From: Acinetobacter colistiniresistens | GTDB lineage: Bacteria; Pseudomonadota; Gammaproteobacteria; Pseudomonadales; Moraxellaceae | Assembly: GCF_024582815.1 (NCBI RefSeq) | Contig: NZ_CP102099.1 | Location: forward strand, 1,860,001 to 1,924,000 | DNA: 64,000 bases | Reading direction: 5' to 3' | Part shown: positions 26,387 through 36,511 of the stretch, one piece after another | How the letters are laid out: each line of letters begins with the position of its first letter | Position numbering within the stretch: the first letter of the stretch is position 1 | Program-made: the position numbers and the translations under genes | The notes under the pieces: model-generated | The model's input: only the letters and a program-made list of their open reading frames with translations | Database searches by the model: none | Told to the model about the DNA's origin: nothing

Positions 26387-27962
26387 GACTGTTTTACAGC
26401 CTTTATTAAGTGTTCAGCAACTCAATATCCAAAATGAAATAGGACACTGTCTGATCCAGGATTTGAGCTTTGATATTTACTCTGCCCAAACGATGGCGAT
26501 TGTTGGCGAAAGTGGTTCTGGGAAATCAATCAGTGCGCTAGCCTTATTAGGATTGTTATCCGAGAACTTGGCGGTGCAAGGACGAGTTGAATTTGCTGGC
26601 CAAGCGTTTTTGTCTGCTCACCAAGCTCAATTGCAGCAGCTTCGGGGCAAACGAATTGCCATGGTTTTTCAAGAGCCGATGACAGCGTTGAACCCTTTGC
26701 ACTGTGTAGAAAAAATAATTGCTGAAAGCCTGATTTTATCTGGGCTGAGTAAGGCCGATATTCGACAACAGACTCTCTGTTTATTGCTAGATGTTGGGCT
26801 TGTTGAGGCAGAGCAAATTCTCAAATGCTATCCACATGAATTATCAGGAGGGCAACGACAACGGGTGATGTTGGCGATGGCCTTGGCTTTAGAGCCTGAA
26901 ATTTTGATCGCAGATGAGCCAACGACAGCTTTAGATGTTGTGCTACAAGCCCAAATTTTAGCGTTGTTAAAACGGTTACAACAGCAGCGAAAGATGGCGC
27001 TGATTTTGATTAGCCATGATCTGAATTTAATTCGGCATTATGCAGATCAGGTTGTGGTACTTAATCAAGGGCGAGTTGAAGAGCAGGGGGAGGTCAATGA
27101 AATTTTTACACATCCCAAGACGGTATATACGCAGAGTCTACTGAATCATGATTTTGGACACGCTTTGCAATTACAACCCAGTCAGAGATTACTGGAATTA
27201 AAAAATGTCACGGTAAAGTACCCCATTAAAAGGGGGCTATTTAATCGGGTTCAATCCTATAAAGTTGCTGCTGAAGCTGTGAATTTCAGCTTATCGCAAG
27301 GTGAGGCTTTAGGTATTGTAGGGGAAAGTGGTTCAGGAAAGTCTTCATTGGCGTTGGCTATCGCACGGTTGATCAAAAGTGAAGGTGAAATCCTTTTGCA
27401 GAAGAATGATTTAAACCAATTGACTCGAAAACAGCTTCGACCAATACGCCAAGATTTCCAGATTGTATTCCAAGACCCCTTTAGTAGCTTAAATCCGCGA
27501 ATGTCCGTTGAACAAATTATCGCAGAGGGGCTTCAGCTACAAGGTATCTCCAAGCAGCAATGTCATGAGCAAATTGACACTGTACTTGCAAAAGTCGAAT
27601 TGGCTACAGCAGAAAGAACCAAGTATCCCTATCAGCTCTCTGGTGGACAACGACAAAGGGTCGCAATTGCTCGTGCATTGGTGTTGAAACCTAAGTTACT
27701 GGTTCTGGATGAGCCGACATCTGCTTTAGATCGTACCACGCAACTGGCTATCATTCAGTTACTACGTCATCTGCAGCTACAAGAAAAAATCAGTTATGTA
27801 TTTATCAGTCATGACTTACAAGTCATTCAAGCATTATGCCAAAAAGTGATAGTGATGCATCAGGGCAAAGTCTTGGAATATCAAGCCACAGCACTTCTAT
27901 TTAGTCAGCCTCAAACTGAATATACGCGTCAACTCATTTCTGCTAGCGAATATTCATATTGA
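26364..27962 (+). CDS. yejF: ABC transporter ATP-binding protein YejF (two fused ATPase domains)
   Basis: 532 residues from the ATG at 26364 (GGGGAG ten bases upstream). Two nucleotide-binding domains are fused. Each has a Walker A (GESGSGKS), an LSGGQRQRV signature and a Walker B (LIADEPTTALD; LVLDEPTSALD). It energises peptide uptake with YejA, YejB and YejE. It is the last gene of the run; no strong terminator is visible. Confidence 0.93.
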   Translation: MHSTQDAKTVLQPLLSVQQLNIQNEIGHCLIQDLSFDIYSAQTMAIVGESGSGKSISALALLGLLSENLAVQGRVEFAGQAFLSAHQAQLQQLRGKRIAMVFQEPMTALNPLHCVEKIIAESLILSGLSKADIRQQTLCLLLDVGLVEAEQILKCYPHELSGGQRQRVMLAMALALEPEILIADEPTTALDVVLQAQILALLKRLQQQRKMALILISHDLNLIRHYADQVVVLNQGRVEEQGEVNEIFTHPKTVYTQSLLNHDFGHALQLQPSQRLLELKNVTVKYPIKRGLFNRVQSYKVAAEAVNFSLSQGEALGIVGESGSGKSSLALAIARLIKSEGEILLQKNDLNQLTRKQLRPIRQDFQIVFQDPFSSLNPRMSVEQIIAEGLQLQGISKQQCHEQIDTVLAKVELATAERTKYPYQLSGGQRQRVAIARALVLKPKLLVLDEPTSALDRTTQLAIIQLLRHLQLQEKISYVFISHDLQVIQALCQKVIVMHQGKVLEYQATALLFSQPQTEYTRQLISASEYSY

Positions 27963-28005
27963 AATTAAATTGACATATGCTATTGTCAGTTTATCGGAAG
28001 AATGC

Positions 28006-28051
28006 TTGACAGGCACAATAATTAGATTAAATTAGAGCAAATACTCTAATT
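28006..28051 (+). promoter_or_regulatory. Promoter with overlapping palindromic operator
   Basis: TTGACA (28006-28011) and TAAATT (28028-28033) are 16 bases apart. A perfect inverted repeat, AATTAGAG-CAAATA-CTCTAATT (28030-28051), overlaps and follows the -10. A repressor bound there would block transcription of the oxidoreductase. No regulator gene is adjacent. Confidence 0.65.
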
Positions 28052-28067
28052 ATAGCAGAGGATGACC

Positions 28068-29312
28068 ATGAGTCAGATTGCAGACAGTATCCAGATTCGC
28101 AATACCACATTTAAAAATCGTATTATCAAAGCGGCCATGAGCGAAGCGCTTGCGAATGATGCAGGACAACCCAATGATCTACTGATTGGTCTATATGAAG
28201 CATGGGCAAAAGGTGGGTTGGGCTGTGCTGTGACTGGCAATGTGATGGTGAATATTGATGCCAAGAATGAGCCGGGTGTGGTTGCGATTGAAACCGAGCG
28301 AGATCTGCAGAAATTGCAGCAGTGGGCAGCGATTGGTAAAAAATATGGCATGGTGCAGTTGATTCAGTTGTCACATCCTGGCCGGCAATGTCCTAAAGGT
28401 CTAAACAAAGAGACCGTTGCGCCATCAGCGGTACCATTTAGTCCAGTGCTTGCAGCAATGTTTGGCACACCACGTGAACTCAAACATGAAGAAATTTTAG
28501 ATATCATCCAGCGTTTTGCAACGGCTGCAGCTGTATGTGAAAAGGCTGGATTTGAAGGGGTGCAATTTCATGGTGCACATGGTTATCTTATCAGCCAGTT
28601 TTTATCACCTCTGACCAACAAGCGTACCGATCAATGGGGTGGTTCGATTGAGAACCGTATGCGATTCTTGCTGGAAATTTATAAGGCAGTCCGTGAGGCG
28701 ACCTCTGAAAATTTCATCATTTCGGTCAAACTGAATTCGGCGGATTTTCAGCGCGGTGGTATTACTGAAGATGATGTCATTACTGTATTTAAGGTGATTG
28801 ATGCAGCGGGGATCGATATTATTGAAATCTCGGGAGGGACTTATGAAGCGCCAGCAATGGCAGGAGTAAAAGCCGAATCTCGTAAAGCCAGTACCGTTGC
28901 ACGTGAGGCATATTTCTTGGAGTTTGCCGAGAAGATCCGCCAACATGTCTCTTGTAAGTTGATGGTGACGGGGGGCTTCCGTACCGTAGAAGGAATGAAT
29001 GCTGCACTTGAAAGTGGTGCATGTGATTTTATCGGGATTGCGCGCCCATTGGCGGTTGAAGTTGATTTACCTGAACGTTTAATTGCAGGGCATGATGTAC
29101 GTTATGCTGTAAAACCAATTAAAACAGGGATTCCATTTGTCGATAAGATGGCGATTATGGAAATCATCTGGTATGCAGCGCAGTTTAAAGCCATTGGGCA
29201 AGGTAAAAAGCCGAATCCAAAATTATCCCCATTGTTGGTATTCTTGAACTATGCCAAAGGGAATATCAAAGCGGTGGTGAAAGGTCGAGTCAATTCTCGG
29301 AAGTCTGCATAA
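28068..29312 (+). CDS. NADH:flavin oxidoreductase, Old Yellow Enzyme family
   Basis: The start at 28068 places AGAGG seven bases upstream (the ATG at 28062 would be too close), giving 414 residues. The TIM-barrel FMN enzyme motifs are clear: QLSHPGRQ, GVQFHGAHGYLISQFLSPLTNKRTD, GGSIENRMRFLLEI and FIGIARPLAVE. Such enzymes reduce activated C=C bonds with NAD(P)H. It lacks the C-terminal iron-sulfur and second flavin domain of dienoyl-CoA reductases. The physiological substrate is unknown. TetR-type repressors often control this family. Confidence 0.88.
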   Translation: MSQIADSIQIRNTTFKNRIIKAAMSEALANDAGQPNDLLIGLYEAWAKGGLGCAVTGNVMVNIDAKNEPGVVAIETERDLQKLQQWAAIGKKYGMVQLIQLSHPGRQCPKGLNKETVAPSAVPFSPVLAAMFGTPRELKHEEILDIIQRFATAAAVCEKAGFEGVQFHGAHGYLISQFLSPLTNKRTDQWGGSIENRMRFLLEIYKAVREATSENFIISVKLNSADFQRGGITEDDVITVFKVIDAAGIDIIEISGGTYEAPAMAGVKAESRKASTVAREAYFLEFAEKIRQHVSCKLMVTGGFRTVEGMNAALESGACDFIGIARPLAVEVDLPERLIAGHDVRYAVKPIKTGIPFVDKMAIMEIIWYAAQFKAIGQGKKPNPKLSPLLVFLNYAKGNIKAVVKGRVNSRKSA

Positions 29313-29320
29313 GATATATT

Positions 29321-29342
29321 AGGGCTCTTCGGAGTCCTTTTT
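29321..29342 (+). terminator. Terminator of the flavin oxidoreductase gene
   Basis: AGGGCTC-TTCG-GAGTCCTTTTT, with one weak pair. Confidence 0.65.
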
Positions 29343-29358
29343 ATTATTCAAAGCAAAT

Positions 29359-29393
29359 AAAAAAGCCACTGTCTTAAGATGCAGTGGCTTTTT
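29359..29393 (-). terminator. Terminator of tRNA-Glu
   Basis: AAAAAGCCACTG and CAGTGGCTTTTT pair around a 10-base loop just beyond the tRNA 3' end on the minus strand. Confidence 0.75.
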
Positions 29394-29399
29394 CAAATT

Positions 29400-29475
29400 T
29401 GGCGTCCCTACGGGGATTCGAACCCCGGTTACCGCCGTGAAAGGGCGATGTCCTAGGCCTCTAGACGATAGGGAC
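29400..29475 (-). tRNA. tRNA-Glu (UUC)
   Basis: The 76-base minus-strand gene folds as a cloverleaf. The acceptor arms are GTCCCTA and TAGGGAC, the anticodon loop is CCTTTCACG (anticodon TTC), the T arm is CCGGGGTTCGAATCCCCG, and CCA is encoded. Confidence 0.95.
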
Positions 29476-29494
29476 TTCTTGAGGTGGGTGTATA

Positions 29495-30160
29495 TTAGGG
29501 TTCTGTCACCAAACTGTCAAGAAGGTGAGGAGACAGTTTGTTCAAAATATAGCAAAACAGTTCAGCCGTTTTCTGCGTATCATACAAAGCAGAATGCGCT
29601 TCCTTACCATCAAACTCGATTCCAGCCTGAATACAAGCACGTGCCAACACGGTTTGCCCAAACATGACCGCACTTAAGGTCACGGTATCAAAGACAGAGA
29701 AACTGTGAAACGGGTTTTGATTTTTGGTGCCAGAGCGTGCAATTGCAGCTTGCAGGAAACCTAAATCAAAGTGTGCATTGTGACCCACTAAGACAGCATG
29801 AGTACAATGCTGGGCTTTACGCACTTCATTCAATGATTTGAAAATACGACGCAAAGCGCTGCGCTCATCTTCAGCCATTGCAACACGCATTGGGTTGAAT
29901 GGGTCAATCCCAATAAAATCGAGTGAACGACGATCAAGATTTGCACCTTCAAATGGATTGATATGTGCTTGAAATGATGGACCTGGGACAAACTGTCCTT
30001 GTTCATCATAGACAATCGGGATACAGGCAATTTCAAGTAGGGCGTCGGTTTGCGAATTAAAACCTGCAGTTTCTACATCGACGACAACAGGTAAAAATCC
30101 ACGAAAACGCTGTCCGATCACAGGCGCTTTATTTTCTTCTTGGGTCACACTTTTCTCCAT
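29495..30160 (-). CDS. rnt: Ribonuclease T
   Basis: 221 residues of the DEDDh exonuclease family: VVDVETAGF (ExoI), [12 protein letters not shown] (ExoII) and [14 protein letters not shown] (ExoIII). RNase T trims tRNA 3' ends and matures 5S and 23S rRNA. Its first codons overlap the end of pyrC by 16 bases, so the two are co-transcribed. Confidence 0.94.
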   Translation of the reverse strand: MEKSVTQEENKAPVIGQRFRGFLPVVVDVETAGFNSQTDALLEIACIPIVYDEQGQFVPGPSFQAHINPFEGANLDRRSLDFIGIDPFNPMRVAMAEDERSALRRIFKSLNEVRKAQHCTHAVLVGHNAHFDLGFLQAAIARSGTKNQNPFHSFSVFDTVTLSAVMFGQTVLARACIQAGIEFDGKEAHSALYDTQKTAELFCYILNKLSPHLLDSLVTEP

Positions 30161-31179
30161 TGCAGTGTTTTACCTGCATGAAGTGGGATAATTTTCTGAT
30201 CTTCTAGGTAATCAAAAGATTCAGCGACGGTAATGTCTTCTTTGACGAGCGTAATGGTTGAAGTATTGCGTGGTAGGCCATAGAAATCAGCACCAAACAT
30301 GCTGGCAAAACCTTCCAGACGTTCTAGTTTACCGACTTGGTCAAATGCCTGTGCATAAAGCTCAATGGCATTAGGTGCGCTATAGCAGCCTGCACAACCA
30401 CAGGCATTCTCTTTGGCATTTTGCGCATGTGGAGCACTATCTGTACCTAAGAAGAATTTTGGATTGCCGCTAGTTGCCACTTCCAGCAAGGTGGTTTGAT
30501 GCGTTTGACGTTTTAAAATTGGCAAGCAATAGAAATGTGGTTTGACGCCACCCACTAACATATCATTGCGGTTGAATAATAAATGTTGAGGGGTAATGGT
30601 TGCTGCAACATTACGATCTTGTTCCAGTACAAAATTTGCCGCATCACTTGTTGTAATGTGTTCTAGTACGACTTTTAATTGTGGGAACTGCTTCAGTAAC
30701 GGTGACAGTACTTCATCTAGGAATCTTTTTTCACGATCAAAAATGTCGACATGATTATGCGTGACTTCACCATGAAGCAATAGCGGAACTTGATGTTCTT
30801 CCAGTTGTTCGATCACAGCGTACACTTTACGAATATCACTAACGCCATTATCTGAGTTAGTGGTTGCACCCGCAGGATAAAGCTTGATGGCATTGACAAA
30901 TTCAGACTCTTTAATTTTACGCACTTCATCCGGAGAAGTGTGATCGGTAAAATAAAGCACCATACGCGGGTCAAAATGAAGCCCTTCTGGGACATGGGCA
31001 AGAATACGCTCACGATAGGCTAAAGCTTCATCTACAGTTTTGACGGGTGGAACAAGATTGGGCATACAAATTGCGCGTGCAAATTGTTTGGCTAAATCAG
31101 GGACAGTACGTTTTAAAGCTAAACCATCACGCAGGTGTGCGTGCCAATCATCTGGTTGCAAAAGTGTAAGAGTATTCAA
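30145..31179 (-). CDS. pyrC: Dihydroorotase, class II
   Basis: 344 residues, close to E. coli PyrC. It carries the zinc-binding HAHLRDG at residues 13-19 and the carbamylated-lysine segment AIKLYPAG. The later histidines are in LLLHGEVT and VLEHITT, and the metal aspartate is in GTDSAPH. It closes carbamoyl-aspartate to dihydroorotate in pyrimidine synthesis. It is followed by rnt in an overlapping operon. Confidence 0.95.
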   Translation of the reverse strand: MNTLTLLQPDDWHAHLRDGLALKRTVPDLAKQFARAICMPNLVPPVKTVDEALAYRERILAHVPEGLHFDPRMVLYFTDHTSPDEVRKIKESEFVNAIKLYPAGATTNSDNGVSDIRKVYAVIEQLEEHQVPLLLHGEVTHNHVDIFDREKRFLDEVLSPLLKQFPQLKVVLEHITTSDAANFVLEQDRNVAATITPQHLLFNRNDMLVGGVKPHFYCLPILKRQTHQTTLLEVATSGNPKFFLGTDSAPHAQNAKENACGCAGCYSAPNAIELYAQAFDQVGKLERLEGFASMFGADFYGLPRNTSTITLVKEDITVAESFDYLEDQKIIPLHAGKTLQWRKV

Positions 31180-31399
31180 GGTCTACTTCAAACTTAAAAA
31201 TAATACAAATAATAATGCATAAAGTGTGAAAATGGTAACTACAATTACGGATAAGTGGTTAAGCAAAGCACATGACAAAATGAGAATTTATGTTATTTTT
31301 TATGCGGCACAAAAATAGTGCAGTATAAAAAGAGTGTATGGGATGGACAATGGCTATGATCTTGATCAGTTGCAGAGGGCAAAAGAAGACCTAGAGCAG

Positions 31400-31408
31400 C
31401 TTGTTGCC
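31400..31408. repeat. Target-site duplication, left copy
   Basis: CTTGTTGCC directly before the IS left end; identical to 32726-32734. Nine bases is normal for IS256-family elements. Confidence 0.93.
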
Positions 31409-32725
31409 GAGCCTGTAAATTATTTTGTGTAAGTTCCATTTTTTATAAATGATCTTTTAATCGATCATCGAACTGAATCGTAAACCAATTCATTGCTAAA
31501 CGCCAATTTTGAATTGGCATCGTCCATTTCTTCGCAGCATTTGATGTTGCTAAGTAAATGACCTTCTTTACTGAGTCATCAGATGAAAAGATTTTCCTCT
31601 TCTTCGTTGAATGGCGTATTACGCTATTCAACGACTCAATCGCATTTGTTGTATAAATTGCATGACGTATTTCGGCTGGATAGCTAAAGATCGTTCGGAT
31701 ATTTTCCCAATTGGCCCGCCAGGATTCTCCAATTTTGGGATACTGGTGATTCCATTGATCACAGAAGATGTCTAGGGACTTTAAAGCATTTTCCTCTGTA
31801 CTTGCCTGATAAATCGCTTTCAGACCCGAGGTAACAGCCTTGTAGTCTTTCCAGCTTACAAATCTCAGGCTATTGCGTACAACATGCACGATACACAGTT
31901 GAATATCAGTATGAGGGTAAACGGAGGCTATCGCGTCAGGAAAGCCTTTTAATCCATCTACACAGGCAACAAGAATATCCTGTACTCCTCGATTTTTAGC
32001 TCTGTCATGACTGACAGCCAGAATTTGGCACCTTCTGTCTGAGCAATCCACATACCCAGTAATTCTTTTTGTCCATCCATATTGATGCCTAAAGCAAGGT
32101 ATACGGACTTGTTAATCACATTGGAGTGCTGACGGACTTTGACAACAATACAGTCAAGATAGACAACAGGATAAAGGCTATCTAAGGCTCTATTTTGCCA
32201 CTCAGTCACTTGCTCAATCACAGCATCGGTAACTTTGCTGATGAGAGATGCTGAGACATCGGCATCGTACATTTCTTTGAAGAAGGCTACAATTTCCCTA
32301 TTAGTCATTCCTTTTGCATACAGTGAGAGGATTTGGTCATCCATACTGGTGATGCGTGTTTGGTGCTTTTTGATAATTTGTGGCTCAAATGAACCTTCTC
32401 GATCACGGGGAATATCTAAAGCCAGTTGTCCATCTTGAGTTGTAATGGTTTTAGAACTAAACCCATTACGGCTATTTGAGCCTTTCCTGGACTGATGCTT
32501 TTCATAACCGAGATGGTCTGAAAGTTCAGTATTGAGTGCAGTTTCAATCATGAATTTTTTAAAGACTGCTGTCATTTGGTTTAAGTCTTCTGGTGTTTTT
32601 AGACCTTTAGCCAATTCGGCAGCCATACTTTTGATTGTTGCTTCATCCATGTGAAGTACCTTTTGTAATTATCCTCTGAAGGATAAATGAAAATTAAGTA
32701 CTTACACAAAATTTAGAACAGTCCC
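31409..32725 (-). mobile_element. IS256-family insertion sequence, copy 2 (complete, 1317 bp)
   Basis: Termini are imperfect inverted repeats: GAGCCTGTAAATTATTTTG at the left and, read inward from the right, GGGACTGTTCTAAATTTTG; both continue TGTAAGT. It is flanked by the 9-base duplication CTTGTTGCC. It carries one transposase gene on the minus strand, apparently frameshifted once. The element is in the same orientation as copy 1. Confidence 0.94.
31443..32650 (-). pseudogene. IS256-family transposase with one apparent frameshift
   Basis: The N-terminal frame runs from 32650 to beyond VMTELK; the C-terminal frame resumes at NRGVQDILVACVDGLKGF. The break is at a run of five A (minus strand) near 31990-31997. 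One additional A would restore a single frame of about 400 residues, the usual size. The DDE residues are visible in YLDCIVVK, VACVDGLKG and NAIESLNSVIR. A one-base loss or a sequencing error is likelier than programmed frameshifting, since IS256 transposases are normally one frame. Confidence 0.9.
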
Positions 32726-32734
32726 CTTGTTGCC
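32726..32734. repeat. Target-site duplication, right copy
   Basis: CTTGTTGCC directly after the IS right end, identical to 31400-31408. Confidence 0.93.
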
Positions 32735-33951
32735 CAACATTCCAAGTCAAAAAGTTCTCATCAAACTTTACCTCAACAATTAGAAAATGAATTTTGGACC
32801 TTTAATGTTGATCGAACCCGCCTCAATGCAATTCAGTTTTTTGGGCAGGGAGTGATTACCTATACTGTTTTTGTTCTGCTGATTCTACCCTCTAATTTTA
32901 TTGTCATACGTGCCAGTGAGCATTTTGTTCTCGATTTTATCTACAGTATTTTGAGTTTAATGGTTGTTGGTATTGCACTTTTCTTATTTTGGGTCTTTTC
33001 AAGATTTAAGAGGCTGAGTAATTTATTTTATCCGACAGCCTGCCTGATTGTTTTCTTAACTATTGTATTGACCTCAGTGCTGATGATGAGTGTTTCCAAT
33101 CTGGTATTGCAGAATCAGGCGATGGTTTTAATTGCCTTTTTATATATGTTGGGATTTATTCTGAGTGGAATTCGACCATTACATATGTTGTGGATTGGCT
33201 CATTTGCTGCAGTTTCTATCTTGTTTATTTTATATTTACTTAATCATACAAGTGACTTTTTAATGATTGGGCGGACGCTGATTGGAAGTTTACTGCTCGG
33301 TTTTTCGATTAGTGTGATGTTAACCTCTAAAGAAAGAAAAATATTTATAAAGTCGAAAATATCAGAGATTGATGAACAGATTTTGCGGATTCAGGCCTCT
33401 GAGTTGTTACATTTGAGTCAGCATGATGAACTTACAGATGTATCAAATCGACGTACTTTTGAAGAAATGTGCCGCTATTATTATGATTTATCTTGTAGGG
33501 AGCGCAAATCATTATCGGTACTCTTTATCGATATTGATTTTTTCAAAAATTACAATGATTTTTATGGGCATCAAATGGGTGACCAGGTGATCTCGGCTAT
33601 CGCGAAAAGCATCAAAAGTTCAATTCGGCATATGGATTTTATTGCACGATATGGTGGAGAGGAGTTTGTGGTCTTGTTGCCAGAGACTTCAGCTCAAGGA
33701 GCTTATGCTGTAGCAACCAATATTTATCGAGCAATTGACCGTTTAATGATTCCTCATGAAAAATCCTTAGTCGCAAATCATGTGACCATTAGCTTGGGGA
33801 TAACTGTTTTTAATGGCAATCCAAAAATTAGTCAGGAGCTTTTGATTGATAAAGCAGATAAAGCCTTATATCGTGCGAAGCAATTAGGCCGCAATCAGAT
33901 TTATTATCAGCCTCTACCCAACATAGAGCAAAATATTTAAGCGATAAAAAA

Positions 33952-33980
33952 ACCGAAGATCGATGTTGATCTTCGGTCTT
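33952..33980. terminator. Terminator between the GGDEF gene and the L,D-transpeptidase gene
   Basis: ACCGAAGATC and GATCTTCGGT pair perfectly around a 6-base loop, with A and T runs on either side so that it can serve both converging genes. Confidence 0.85.
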
Positions 33981-33998
33981 TATCAAATAATTTTTACA

Positions 33999-35195
33999 TT
34001 ATTCCAGGAATTTTACAGTCACACCTGAGCGTACTTTATTACCTAAATCATTGGCATCCCAGTTGGTTAAACGGATACAACCATGTGATGCAGTTTTAGA
34101 GATCAACGATGGGTTTGGTGTACCATGAATACCAAATGATTTCTTGCTTAAACCAATCCAGATATTCCCCACTGGCGCGTTAGGACCAGGTGGTAAAGTG
34201 AGTGGTTTAAGGTTCTTACCTTGTACAAAGTTCGATGGTGAGTAGCTATAGTACGGGTTGCGAGCAACACCGACTACTTTATAGGTACCCGTTGGAGAAG
34301 GCGTGTCAGAACTACCAATTGTTGCAGGAAAAGAAGCAATCATCTGGTTACGGCTGTTGAATAAATACAGCTGTCTTGCACCTTTGTGCGCAACGATCAA
34401 ATGAATATCTTCTGGTAAATCATTGCGGACATTGGCAACAATGATTTTCTCGCCAGGTTTTTTAAAGGTTGCCGTTGGATTCAGTTTCTTTAAGAAATTT
34501 TCATCCATATGGAATTTTTCACCTAACATTTCTGTTACGCGGGTGTAATACAAACCTTTCATTTTTGCTTGTAAGGCGTAGTCTGACGGGATTGAATCCG
34601 CATACGGGCCTTTAAAGTCAGCATCGGTGAGGGTGTATTCAACATAAGCCGGTTTGGTTTGCTTCGCAACCAAGGCATCCCATGTTTCTTTAGTCAGTTG
34701 ACCTGTTGGCGTTAAACCATTCATTTGCTGGAATGATGCAATGGCTTTTAAAGTATTTTTACCATTTGAACCATCAATTGCACCTGGTGAAGCATGCGCG
34801 TTATTCAGCATCACATGAGCGCGTGCATAGGCTGGAAGCTGTCCTTTGGGTAAAGTTTCAGGCCATTCAGCATTATTGATGCTGTCCAATGTCCATGAAA
34901 CTTTAGCGGCAGGCGCAGCCGCTGCTGTATCTGGTGTATTTTCTAATTTTTGAGAGACGACGGATGCAGCACCTGTATTCACTTGAGGATCAGATGTTGC
35001 TGGCGCAGCAACGCTAGAGGCTGGATCAGCAGCAACAGCAGAAGTGGAACGGTCAATAGCTAAAGGATCAATAGGATCTTGTACTGAACCTGCGACTTTT
35101 TTGGGATTCAATGGTTGCTCAGTTGTTGGCGCAGCAAAAGCAACATTAGTAAGAATACAACTTAAACTCATAGCGAGTAATGAGCGAACAAACAT
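33999..35195 (-). CDS. Periplasmic L,D-transpeptidase (YkuD domain)
   Basis: The start is at the ATG at 35195 (AAGG nine bases upstream), giving 398 residues. The signal peptide ends near VAFA-AP. An Ala/Ser/Pro-rich stretch leads to a peptidoglycan-binding domain (LNNAHASPGAIDGSNGKNTLKAIASFQ). The catalytic YkuD domain is C-terminal, with HGTPNPSLISKTASHGCIRL holding the active histidine and cysteine. It forms 3-3 crosslinks or modifies stem peptides. By layout it resembles the periplasmic transpeptidase called LdtJ in A. baumannii. Confidence 0.88.
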   Translation of the reverse strand: MFVRSLLAMSLSCILTNVAFAAPTTEQPLNPKKVAGSVQDPIDPLAIDRSTSAVAADPASSVAAPATSDPQVNTGAASVVSQKLENTPDTAAAAPAAKVSWTLDSINNAEWPETLPKGQLPAYARAHVMLNNAHASPGAIDGSNGKNTLKAIASFQQMNGLTPTGQLTKETWDALVAKQTKPAYVEYTLTDADFKGPYADSIPSDYALQAKMKGLYYTRVTEMLGEKFHMDENFLKKLNPTATFKKPGEKIIVANVRNDLPEDIHLIVAHKGARQLYLFNSRNQMIASFPATIGSSDTPSPTGTYKVVGVARNPYYSYSPSNFVQGKNLKPLTLPPGPNAPVGNIWIGLSKKSFGIHGTPNPSLISKTASHGCIRLTNWDANDLGNKVRSGVTVKFLE

Positions 35196-35393
35196 GTAAT
35201 TCAACCTTAAGAATTATTCATATTGAGATATAAGATATTGCAAGTATTACAGAAAATAATACGGCTTGCAGTAGCAGTTTTGTGTAAAAGCGAAATTTAT
35301 TTGAAGGGAGGGCTTTTGTGAGGCATTGCGGTTATAAATTCCTGAATAACTTTGTTATGATGCGCTCTACATGAAAGAATTTAGAGATTGGTA

Positions 35394-36467
35394 ATGACAC
35401 CGTTGAAAAATGATCGTTTTTTACGAGCTTTATTACGTGAACCTGTAGACACCACACCTGTATGGATGATGCGTCAAGCAGGGCGTTATTTACCAGAATA
35501 TCGTGAAACTCGTGCGCAGGCAGGAGACTTTCTATCTTTATGTAAGAATACCGAATTTGCGTGTGAAGTGACGTTGCAACCATTGCGCCGTTATGAACTG
35601 GATGCTGCGATTTTATTTTCAGATATTTTGACTGTACCCGATGCATTGGGTTTAGGCCTATATTTTGAAACAGGTGAAGGGCCAAAATTTCATAAAACAG
35701 TGCGTACTGAACAGGATGTGGCGAATTTACCAAAGCTCAATGCTAAGTCTGATTTAGCTTATGTGATGAATGCAGTTTCGACCATTCGTTCTGCGCTAAA
35801 TGGACAAGTGCCATTAATTGGTTTTTCGGGAAGTCCGTGGACTTTAGCAACCTATATGATTGAAGGTGGTTCAAGCAAAGAATTCCGTTTTACCAAAAAC
35901 ATGATGTATGCACAGCCAGAAGTATTACATGCTTTGCTAGATCATTTGGCTGATTCAGTGATTGATTATTTGAATGCACAAATTGATGCGGGTGCACAAG
36001 CCATCCAGATCTTTGACAGTTGGGGGGGGGCATTGGCGCATAGAGAATATGTTGAATTCTCATTGAACTATATGACCAAGATTATTGCAGGTCTCCAACG
36101 CGAGAAAGATGGTCGTCGTATTCCAATTATTGTTTTCACCAAAGGCGGTGGGCAATGGTTAGAGACCATGCTGACGACAGGTGCAGATGCATTTGGTTTG
36201 GATTGGACCACACCACTTTATACTGCACGTGATGTGATTGCTGGTCGCGCGGCCTTACAAGGTAATTTAGACCCTGCCGTGCTTTATGGCTCAGCTGCTT
36301 CAATTGAAAAATCAGTCAAAGCAATGCTGGATGATGCCTATGCCAACGGTGAAAAAACGGGTTATATCGCAAATTTAGGTCACGGTATTACCCAATGGGT
36401 TGATCCTGCACAGCCAAAGATTTTTGTTGATACTGTACATGAATACAGTGCCAAATATTTAGGCTGA
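35394..36467 (+). CDS. hemE: Uroporphyrinogen decarboxylase
   Basis: 357 residues. The N-terminal family signature [16 protein letters not shown] is at about 22-37, and [17 protein letters not shown] marks the active-site region. It converts uroporphyrinogen III to coproporphyrinogen III in haem synthesis. The start is the ATG at 35394 (the TTG at 35388 is less likely). Confidence 0.95.
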   Translation: MTPLKNDRFLRALLREPVDTTPVWMMRQAGRYLPEYRETRAQAGDFLSLCKNTEFACEVTLQPLRRYELDAAILFSDILTVPDALGLGLYFETGEGPKFHKTVRTEQDVANLPKLNAKSDLAYVMNAVSTIRSALNGQVPLIGFSGSPWTLATYMIEGGSSKEFRFTKNMMYAQPEVLHALLDHLADSVIDYLNAQIDAGAQAIQIFDSWGGALAHREYVEFSLNYMTKIIAGLQREKDGRRIPIIVFTKGGGQWLETMLTTGADAFGLDWTTPLYTARDVIAGRAALQGNLDPAVLYGSAASIEKSVKAMLDDAYANGEKTGYIANLGHGITQWVDPAQPKIFVDTVHEYSAKYLG

Positions 36468-36511
36468 TATTTAAACCATACTTTAAGGTCTAACACGTTA
36501 GGATCAGTTTC

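Larger units (their letters stand above)
31343..33940 (+). pseudogene. Membrane-bound diguanylate cyclase (GGDEF), split by an IS256-family element
   Basis: The first 22 codons (31343-31408) begin MDNGYDLDQLQRAKEDLEQL. After removal of the IS and one copy of the 9-base duplication, the frame continues at 32735 without interruption to 33940, giving a 423-residue protein. It has a cytoplasmic N-terminus, about six membrane helices, then a GGDEF domain with the intact active-site motif YGGEEF and LFIDIDFFKNYNDFYGHQMGD. The domain would make cyclic di-GMP. A GTG at 32852 could allow expression of a shortened protein that keeps the helices and the GGDEF domain, but no strong ribosome site is seen. 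Confidence 0.92.

Noticed and set aside
31958..32051. Programmed -1 frameshifting to make the full transposase.
   Set aside because: IS256-family transposases are normally one frame, the site is not a standard slippery heptamer, and the other anomalies are also homopolymer losses.
1..32725. A composite transposon formed by the two IS copies.
   Set aside because: The enclosed 31 kb is ordinary core genome, and copy 2 has its own target duplication, showing independent insertion.
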